Assembly: GCA_036378955.1 (NCBI GenBank)
Contig: DASUVM010000004.1
Location: 62,001-126,000 of the forward strand
DNA from: DASUVM01 sp036378955
GTDB lineage: Bacteria; Patescibacteriota; Saccharimonadia; Saccharimonadales; Saccharimonadaceae
Length of the DNA: 64,000 nt
Reading direction: 5' to 3'
Shown: in pieces, positions 51,670 through 58,166 of the stretch
Numbering within the stretch: the first letter of the stretch is position 1
How the letters are laid out: every line of letters starts with the position of its first letter
Notes under the pieces: model-generated
Seen by the model: the letters and a program-made list of their open reading frames with translations, nothing else
Databases searched by the model: none
What the model was told of the DNA's origin: nothing
Position numbers and translations under genes: made by a program

Positions 51670-51838
51670 AGATAGTTACTAATTTATTGAACAAAAGCTC
51701 TTTAAATTAGCAGCCTAACTGTTAAAGTTAGGGGGTATAAGGTGCATGTAGTTATCCCAGCGAGGCTGTGGATAACTTACCGTGACCCATAGTAACACGC
51801 TGAATTATTTATGTCAATACCTTTTCACACAAAATAAT

Positions 51839-52696
51839 ATGAAAATCAATAGCACTGCTCCAGATAAGCATAAGTTCTCACAGATATTAATTAATATTGA
51901 CCCAAAGGTAGAAAAGTTTTATTACATTGGAGCTTTACCCGAAAAGCGAATGCCAACGGTTGCGATTGTCGGCACGCGTAAGCCAACCGCTTATGGCAAA
52001 GAAACAGCCTACCGGCTCAGCAATGAACTGGCAGCTCAAGGCATTATTATTATCAGCGGCCTCGCGCTTGGTATAGATGGTATCGCCCACCAAGCAGCGC
52101 TTGATGCAGGTGGTACCACGCTCGCTGTTATGGGTGGCGGGCTTAATCAGATATATCCCCGAAGGCACCAGCAGTTGGCCGAACACATTGTCAAACAGGG
52201 CGGGGCACTCATAAGCGAATACCCAAACAGCATGCCCCCTTTGATGCACCAGTTTTTAGAGCGCAACCGAATTATCAGCGGTCTTTCAGATGTCGTTATA
52301 ATCATTGAAGCCGCCGCGCGTAGCGGCACGCTCGCCACCGCGCGCTGGGGCTTAGAGCAAGGAAAGACGATTATGGCCGTACCCGGTAATATTACCAGCC
52401 CTCTCTCGGCCGGCTGCAACCAGCTCATTAAAGCAGGTGCGCACACTATCACCAGTGCAAAAGACGTTTTAGATGCGCTCAATCTCTCTGCCGGTCATGC
52501 TCAGCAACCACTTTTATTTGCCAGCTCACCTGAAGAGCAGGTTATTTTAGATGCGCTGCAAGCCGGTGAACGCGACGGCGAGCTGCTGCATCAAAAAAGC
52601 GGCCTTGATGCCGCCACATTTCAGCAAACGCTAACCATGCTTGAAATTACTGGTAAAATCCGACCGCTTGGCGCCAACCAATGGACAGTCGGGTAG
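51839..52696 (+). CDS. dprA: DNA processing protein DprA/Smf
   Basis: A 285-residue protein with the Rossmann-like DprA core: VAIVGTRKPTAYG, SGLALGIDGIAHQAAL, GGLNQIYPRRH, and the ISEYPNSMPPLMHQFLERNRIISGLSDVVIIIEA signature. It ends in a small winged-helix domain (about 225-285). It loads RecA onto incoming single-stranded DNA in natural transformation, consistent with the type IV pilus in the same window. The frame opens at GTG 51782, but those 19 residues are unlike the family, so ATG 51839 is preferred. Confidence 0.92.
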   Translation: MKINSTAPDKHKFSQILINIDPKVEKFYYIGALPEKRMPTVAIVGTRKPTAYGKETAYRLSNELAAQGIIIISGLALGIDGIAHQAALDAGGTTLAVMGGGLNQIYPRRHQQLAEHIVKQGGALISEYPNSMPPLMHQFLERNRIISGLSDVVIIIEAAARSGTLATARWGLEQGKTIMAVPGNITSPLSAGCNQLIKAGAHTITSAKDVLDALNLSAGHAQQPLLFASSPEEQVILDALQAGERDGELLHQKSGLDAATFQQTLTMLEITGKIRPLGANQWTVG

Positions 52697-52702
52697 ACCG
52701 GG

Positions 52703-52737
52703 CCGGGCGCGTGGGAGTAGAGCATCCACGTGTCCGG
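52703..52737. terminator. Hairpin between convergent dprA and the 52755 gene
   Basis: CCGGGCGCGTGG (52703-52714) pairs with CCACGTGTCCGG (52726-52737), 12 bp including two G-T pairs in this sense. It lies 7 bases past the dprA stop. No T-run. Confidence 0.5.
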
Positions 52738-52754
52738 CGCCGGCAAACCAGTCT

Positions 52755-53198
52755 CTAGAACTTGTGAATCACGCTAAGGCTGACGTAAGCCCCCTCGGGA
52801 ACATATTCGATACCGGCACTGATACCGGCCATGTATGCCGGTTTGTCGCCGCACATGGTGCCACGGATTGCGTCGCTCATGCCATCGATGACCACGCCGA
52901 TGTCGTGCAGCAACCGTGCGAAACAATCCGCACGGAGGGCGCTGCGAAGATTGAGCGCCACACCACAATTGTTCATGATTCCCAGGTCTGCGCTCGGAAC
53001 GAGCATCGACATCTTAAGATCCCGCACCTTCTCAACCTGCCTGATACAGTGCGAGAACGAGGCAACCCTGGCGGTGGCCATCAAGGCAACCGCCAGCCGT
53101 CGTTTCTCATCTTCCGGCAAGAACGGTACGATCATCTCGATCGCATCGATCTGCTGTTTCAACAGCACCGCACTATGCGGTGTTTCCAGCGTAGTCAC
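52755..53198 (-). CDS. Hypothetical cytoplasmic protein
   Basis: A 147-residue helical protein with a small hydrophobic C-terminal part and several cysteines (SHCIRQ, NNCGVALN, ADCFARLL, TMCGDK). No family recognised. The start is a GTG with a good Shine-Dalgarno sequence (GGAAGGAACC). GC content is visibly higher than in the neighbouring dprA and topA. It forms a single-gene unit, convergent to dprA. Confidence 0.55.
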   Translation of the reverse strand: MTTLETPHSAVLLKQQIDAIEMIVPFLPEDEKRRLAVALMATARVASFSHCIRQVEKVRDLKMSMLVPSADLGIMNNCGVALNLRSALRADCFARLLHDIGVVIDGMSDAIRGTMCGDKPAYMAGISAGIEYVPEGAYVSLSVIHKF

Positions 53199-53410
53199 GA
53201 GGTTCCTTCCAGAGAGTAGGTTCTAGTTTAAGGCCGAGATTCAACTCTCTAGAAGAGAGCGCCTCCGACTCTAAGCCTATTATTGTTCTACGCCTTTATA
53301 GTAAAATTGTCAATAAAATTGTTGTGTTTTAGCTAAGTGTATTGTACAATCCAAAAACTTGCATTGTTTAAGTAAATTATTTAGAGTAGCAAAAGCATGA
53401 TCAATCACAG

Positions 53411-55732
53411 ATGGTCTTAGGCAAAGAAGGGAACCACTTGAGCAGTAAGAATTTGGTGATCGTTGAGTCGCCAGCCAAAGCAAAAACTATTGAAAAATAT
53501 TTAGGCAAAGACTATATCGTAAAAAGTAGTATCGGCCATATTCGCGGCTTGCCCAGTAAAAATGGCAGTGTTGACGTGGCTAATAATTTCGCACCAAAGT
53601 TTGAGGTTGACCCCGACAAAAAGAAGGTGATTGCCGAGCTTAAAAAAGCCGTTCGTGAAGCCGATACCGTTTGGCTCGCCAGCGATGAAGACCGCGAAGG
53701 AGAAGCCATTGCCTGGCACCTTGCCGAAGTGCTCAAACTCGACCCGAAAAAAACCAAACGTATCGTTTTTCACGAAATTACAAAAAATGCACTTGACGAA
53801 GCAGTTAAAAACCCGCGTTTTATTAATATACCGCTCGTTGAAGCCCAACAAGCCCGTCAATCGCTCGATTATCTAGTGGGGTTTGAGCTGTCACCAGTAC
53901 TCTGGCGCAAAGTGCGGCCACAACTTTCAGCGGGCCGAGTGCAATCGGTCGCCGTTCGCATAATTGTTGAACGCGAAGCTGAAATCGACGCCCACGCCCC
54001 AGAATCAACCTTTAAACTTACCGCCGAATTTGTTTTGCCAGACGGTACCGTGCTGCCTGCCGCTAGCCGGCAGAAATATCAAACCGTCGAAGATGTTCGC
54101 AAAATACTCGAAGCATTCTTAAAAAGCAGCTTTACCGTTGCCAGTGTCGAGAAGAAGCCAGGCAACCGTAACCCCTCAGCACCATTCACCACCAGCACAT
54201 TACAGCAAGAAGCCAGCTCAAAACTTGGCTACAGCCCCCGCAGCACTATGCAGCTGGCTCAGCGCCTTTACGAAGCAGGGCATATTACCTATATGCGTAC
54301 TGATTCGGTTAATCTCTCGGCTCAGGCACTCGGTGCTATGACCTCGTTTATTAAAACAACCTATGGTGAGAATTATCATCATTATCGAACGTTCAAAGCC
54401 AAATCGGCTAATGCGCAAGAGGCGCACGAAGCAATTCGCCCAACTGATGTGAAAAAAGAGTTCGCCGGTGCCGATGAGCAGCAAAAGAAGCTCTATAACC
54501 TTATTTGGCGCCGCACCCTCGCAACCCAAATGGCACCAGCAGTTTTAGAAAAGACCACCATTGCTATTACCGCCAGCGAAAGTCAAGAAATTATGGAAGC
54601 AAAAGGTGAAATCGTTGTCTTTGACGGCTTCTTGAAGGTGTATGGCCGCAGCGGCGATGACGTACTGCTGCCAGGAGTCAAGCAAGGCGATGCATTGCAA
54701 CTGCAAAAAGCCGAAGCCCTCGAAAACCTCTCGCGCGGGCCAGCACGTTACACCGAAGCAAGCCTGGTTAAAAAACTTGAAGAGATGGGCATTGGGCGGC
54801 CGAGCACCTATGCCAGCACTATTAACACTATACAAACACGCGGCTATGTCGAACGCGGCGACCTTGAAGGCGTAGAACGCCCCATAAAGAAGCTCATGCT
54901 TGAAAGCGGCCGAATAACAGAAACAACCGAGAAAATTGAATACGGTAAAGATAGTAATAAGCTCTTTCCAACCGACACTGGCAAAGTAGTAACTGACTTT
55001 CTTGTTAAATATTTCAGTGCAGTCATGAACTACGACTTTACAAAAGCCATTGAAAGCGAACTCGACGAGATTGCCATTGGCAACAAAGACCGTGTGAAAG
55101 TGTTACACGAGTTCTACGACCCCTTCCACCAATTAGTAGAAGCAAGTGGTGATATCTCGCGAGCCGAAGCCACCCAGGCCCGTCATATCGGCGACGATCC
55201 AAAGTCGGGCCGGCCAATTTTCGCACGGTTTGGCCGGTTTGGCCCAATGTTACAAAAGGGCGAGCAAGCCGATGACCCAAAACCAGAATTTGCACCGCTG
55301 CCCGCTGGTGCTCGCATTGAATCTGTAACGTTAGAACAAGCGTTAGAAATGTTCAAATTGCCGCGGCTTGTTGGTAAGACTGATGATGGCCAAGAAATTA
55401 AAGCTAACATTGGCCGGTTTGGCCCATATATCGTCATAGACAAAACATTTGTTAGCATTAAACCACTCGACCCACACACCATTACACTTGAAGAAGCCCG
55501 TGAACTTTACAAAGCCAAGTTAAAAGCCGATGCTGAAAAAAACATCGCCGATTTCGGCAACGGCGTTAAAGTGCTCAACGGCCGGTTTGGCCCCTATATA
55601 ACCGATGGCAAGAAGAACGCTAAAATTCCAAAAGATACCGACCCAAACACAATAACACTCGAACAGGCCGAGAAAGCCCTGGCAGAGGCAAAACCAGCTG
55701 GCAAGCGCCGCGTCTTTAAAAAGAAAAGCTAG
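53411..55732 (+). CDS. topA: DNA topoisomerase I
   Basis: A 773-residue type IA topoisomerase that relaxes negative supercoils. The TOPRIM domain begins at LVIVESPAKAKTIEKYLG (about 15-32), with the acidic DEDREGEAIAWHL. The active-site tyrosine is Tyr294 in GHITYMRTDS. The C-terminal part carries repeated Topo-C modules (NIGRFGPYIVIDKTFVSI, NGRFGPYITDGKKNAKIP) instead of zinc ribbons. Start uncertain: ATG 53411 has no Shine-Dalgarno sequence, while TTG 53438 has AGAAGGGAACC before it. Its stop overlaps that of the convergent aminotransferase gene in a shared CTAG. Confidence 0.95.
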   Translation: MVLGKEGNHLSSKNLVIVESPAKAKTIEKYLGKDYIVKSSIGHIRGLPSKNGSVDVANNFAPKFEVDPDKKKVIAELKKAVREADTVWLASDEDREGEAIAWHLAEVLKLDPKKTKRIVFHEITKNALDEAVKNPRFINIPLVEAQQARQSLDYLVGFELSPVLWRKVRPQLSAGRVQSVAVRIIVEREAEIDAHAPESTFKLTAEFVLPDGTVLPAASRQKYQTVEDVRKILEAFLKSSFTVASVEKKPGNRNPSAPFTTSTLQQEASSKLGYSPRSTMQLAQRLYEAGHITYMRTDSVNLSAQALGAMTSFIKTTYGENYHHYRTFKAKSANAQEAHEAIRPTDVKKEFAGADEQQKKLYNLIWRRTLATQMAPAVLEKTTIAITASESQEIMEAKGEIVVFDGFLKVYGRSGDDVLLPGVKQGDALQLQKAEALENLSRGPARYTEASLVKKLEEMGIGRPSTYASTINTIQTRGYVERGDLEGVERPIKKLMLESGRITETTEKIEYGKDSNKLFPTDTGKVVTDFLVKYFSAVMNYDFTKAIESELDEIAIGNKDRVKVLHEFYDPFHQLVEASGDISRAEATQARHIGDDPKSGRPIFARFGRFGPMLQKGEQADDPKPEFAPLPAGARIESVTLEQALEMFKLPRLVGKTDDGQEIKANIGRFGPYIVIDKTFVSIKPLDPHTITLEEARELYKAKLKADAEKNIADFGNGVKVLNGRFGPYITDGKKNAKIPKDTDPNTITLEQAEKALAEAKPAGKRRVFKKKS

Positions 55733-56730
55733 CTCACTTCAGCTTGGGCTGTTTTGAGCGCTTCAATAAGCTGCTTCATATCCTCAAGCTTACCGACTGT
55801 CGCCCGAATGGCAGATTCGCCTTTATAGCGTTCGAATAAGTATGTCAAAATACCATGGTTGTCGCCTAAATAACCATGAAGTTTTTTGGTTGGCATATGA
55901 AGCGGCGCAAAAATGGTATACATATCAAGCGAAGGGAAGAGCTTATAGCCTTCCACTTTTCGCAGCCTTTGGGCAGTAACTTCTTTCACTTGCCGCATAC
56001 GCACTAATCGCTGCTGAAACTCGGGCATGTGTTTTAACGCAAAGAGCGCCCTTGCTTGAGAGTCGACGCTAATATTAAAGAATAATTTATGCTTTCTAAA
56101 CTGTTCTGCAACCTGTGGCTGTGCAATAATATACCCAATTCGACTGCCGGCCATAGCCGCAATCTTACTCAGCGTTCGCGACACAACTAACCGTTCATAT
56201 TGAGACACCAGGTCTATCACAGTTTGCTGGTGGAACTCAAAGTAAGCTTCGTCGGCAAAGACATGGTAACCAGCTTCAAGCAACTCAATAAATTGCTCTT
56301 TGCTGGTTATTTCACCAGAGGGGTTCGCAGGGCTATCGAGCATTAAAATACTGTTCTCAGGCGTACAGCCGGCATCTAAAAAAAGTTGTGGTCGTAGGTC
56401 TTTACGGTCAACCTCAAGCGAAACTACCCGCAAGCCTAGCCGCTGAGCATAATTGCGATACTGGTAATAGTTTGGTGGCACTTCGGCCACGATAAGTTGC
56501 GGGTTCAAAAGAAAATGCAGACGAATAAATACATCAACCAATTCATCTGAACCATGGCCACACACAACCATTTCGGGCGGTACTCCGGTGTAGCTGGCGA
56601 GCGCCGCCCGCAGCTCCTCGGCCACAAAGTCGGGGTAGAACGCAGTCGACTGGGGCGGTTTAAAGTTCTTATAGATTCCTTCAGCATGAAAGTTCACTCC
56701 GAATTGCAGCTGTATGAGCCGTTTTGCCAT
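55729..56730 (-). CDS. PLP-dependent aminotransferase, HisC-like
   Basis: A 333-residue fold-type I aminotransferase near histidinol-phosphate aminotransferases. It has SPANPSGE with Asn137, FADEAYFEF with Asp160 and Tyr163, SRTLSKIAAMAGSRIG with the PLP-binding Lys189, and a conserved Arg near the C-terminus (ESAIRATVG). No other histidine biosynthesis gene is in the window, and such cells usually lack the pathway, so the substrate may be another amino acid or a wall precursor. The N-terminus is normal from ATG 56730. Confidence 0.8.
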   Translation of the reverse strand: MAKRLIQLQFGVNFHAEGIYKNFKPPQSTAFYPDFVAEELRAALASYTGVPPEMVVCGHGSDELVDVFIRLHFLLNPQLIVAEVPPNYYQYRNYAQRLGLRVVSLEVDRKDLRPQLFLDAGCTPENSILMLDSPANPSGEITSKEQFIELLEAGYHVFADEAYFEFHQQTVIDLVSQYERLVVSRTLSKIAAMAGSRIGYIIAQPQVAEQFRKHKLFFNISVDSQARALFALKHMPEFQQRLVRMRQVKEVTAQRLRKVEGYKLFPSLDMYTIFAPLHMPTKKLHGYLGDNHGILTYLFERYKGESAIRATVGKLEDMKQLIEALKTAQAEVS

Positions 56731-56887
56731 ATATACCCACCCTATATCTGTAATTATTGCATCATTATTTAATAAGTTTTTAACAACTTAATCATAAGTC
56801 TTAATGTAATAAATTGGGTGTTTACTTTTTTACTACCCCTGTTACTTTTTTAAATTTTTACATCATTTAACGTGCTTATGCAATTGT

Positions 56888-56975
56888 TTGTAAATTTTAG
56901 CGACTTCATGCTATAATTTGTGTTAGACAAAAAGCACGAGGGTCTATTGACACAAAAATCTTTTTGTTTTATAGT
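56888..56975 (+). promoter_or_regulatory. Tandem promoters of the sigma-4/winged-helix gene
   Basis: P1: TTGTAA (56888-56893), 18 bp, TATAAT (56912-56917). P2: a perfect TTGACA (56947-56952), 17 bp, TATAGT (56970-56975). P2 is the best match to the sigma-70 consensus seen in the window. Two strong promoters suggest high or doubly controlled expression. Confidence 0.75.
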
Positions 56976-57016
56976 ACCTTCTATATATGACAAAAATTGT
57001 AATCCGAGGAGAATTT

Positions 57017-58072
57017 ATGAGCGACATGTCGGCTGCCGAAACCACGACACTTGATCTTCACAACGCTGTGCAAGATATCTTAAACACCATCGAGCGAGAG
57101 CGCGAACGTGAAATCGTTGCCCGTCGCTTTGGGTTGTATGACCGCAAAGAAACATTGGAGCAAATCGGCGAGCTTTTAGGCATTACTCGCGAACGCGTTC
57201 GCCAGCTTGAGAAAGCTATTTTAATTCGTTTAAAAATCGCCGCCGAAGAAGCAGGCAAGCTCCCACATGTCGCCCAAATTGAAAAACAGCTCATACGCCA
57301 TCTACATGAAATGGGGCGTATTGCTCGCGTCAGTGACCTGAGTGAACGAATCGGAAAAGGCGAGCACGGTGAACGCGATAAAGCTCATGTTGCATTCGTT
57401 GCCGAACTCGCTCCACATCTTGCCGTGGTTGAAGAAAACGACCACTACCACCATGCCGTTGGCATTGCCGAACATCATGATGAGAAAAAAATTAAAGCAC
57501 AAGTAGATGAGATTGTAGGTGCTGTTAAAAAGCACGGTCAGCCGCTAACAACAGAAGAGCTGCACGGCAAGCTAAATCAAGAACACCCCGACCATGTTCG
57601 CGCCTTAGCGCGGGTGAGTAAAAATTTGGCTGAGCTTAAAGACCGCTGGGGTCTTTTAAAATGGCCGAGTGTGAACCCTAAAAATATTCGTGACAAAATT
57701 TACGTCATTCTGGAAGAAAACGGCAAGCCGCTTCATTTCTCGGCTATTGCTGATGCTATAAAAAAATCAGACTTCAAGCGTAAAGACGTCACTACCCAGG
57801 CAATCCACAACGAACTCATCAAAGACAAGCGTTTTGTGTTAATCGGCCGCGGCATTTATGCATTAAGCGACTGGGGATACAGCAAAGGTACCGTTGCTGA
57901 CATTATCAGCGGTATTTTAAAAGAAGAAGGCAAACCCTTGCACCGAGACGATATTGTTCGCCGCGTACTGAAACACCGCCAGGTAAAAGAAACGACTATT
58001 CTTTTAAACCTACAGGGTAAACCACAATTTAGACGTGTCGCAAAAGCGACATACGCCTTAGCCGAAAGCTAG
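57017..58072 (+). CDS. Sigma-70 region-4 domain fused to HARE-type winged helices
   Basis: A 351-residue regulator. Residues 20-75 form a sigma-70 region 4 (REREREIVARRFGLYDRKETLEQIGELLGITRERVRQLEKAIL) without regions 1-3. Then come up to four winged-helix-like units. The third (about 225-290: KIYVILEENGKPLHFSAIADAI, RFVLIGRGIYALSDWGY) matches the HARE-HTH domain of the RNA polymerase delta subunit. It may bind the -35 element or the polymerase and tune transcription. ATG 57017 has GAGGAGAATTT before it; ATG 56987 in the same frame lies 11 bases after the P2 -10 box and could be used on a leaderless transcript. Confidence 0.85.
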   Translation: MSDMSAAETTTLDLHNAVQDILNTIEREREREIVARRFGLYDRKETLEQIGELLGITRERVRQLEKAILIRLKIAAEEAGKLPHVAQIEKQLIRHLHEMGRIARVSDLSERIGKGEHGERDKAHVAFVAELAPHLAVVEENDHYHHAVGIAEHHDEKKIKAQVDEIVGAVKKHGQPLTTEELHGKLNQEHPDHVRALARVSKNLAELKDRWGLLKWPSVNPKNIRDKIYVILEENGKPLHFSAIADAIKKSDFKRKDVTTQAIHNELIKDKRFVLIGRGIYALSDWGYSKGTVADIISGILKEEGKPLHRDDIVRRVLKHRQVKETTILLNLQGKPQFRRVAKATYALAES

Positions 58073-58166
58073 CCACGCTCATTCGCCTAGAAGCCCTGCC
58101 TCAATCTAGCTTCTCTAGAAAAGTTGCACTCTCCATCAGTTTGCGAGACAATAAAGAGTAAGCGAT

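Larger units (their letters stand above)
51371..51838. other. Intergenic region between the CDF-like gene and dprA, rich in hairpins
   Basis: No protein gene is evident. It contains the metal operator (51401-51417), a minus-strand terminator-like hairpin (51456-51494), a three-way-junction RNA-like fold (51571-51669), a 17-mer repeated at 60928 (51680-51696), the stem CCTAAC/GTTAGG (51714-51732), and GTTATCC/GGATAAC (51751-51776), which includes a DnaA-box-like TGTGGATAA. Confidence 0.5.

Noticed and set aside
51560..51780. Chromosomal origin of replication
   Set aside because: Only one good DnaA-box-like sequence is present and dnaA, dnaN or rpmH are not adjacent. The AT-rich tract alone is not enough.
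52641..53226. Plus-strand open frames of 192 and 131 codons over the 52755 gene
   Set aside because: They overlap the dprA end and the minus-strand gene. The minus-strand frame has a good Shine-Dalgarno sequence and protein-like composition, so the plus-strand frames are shadows.
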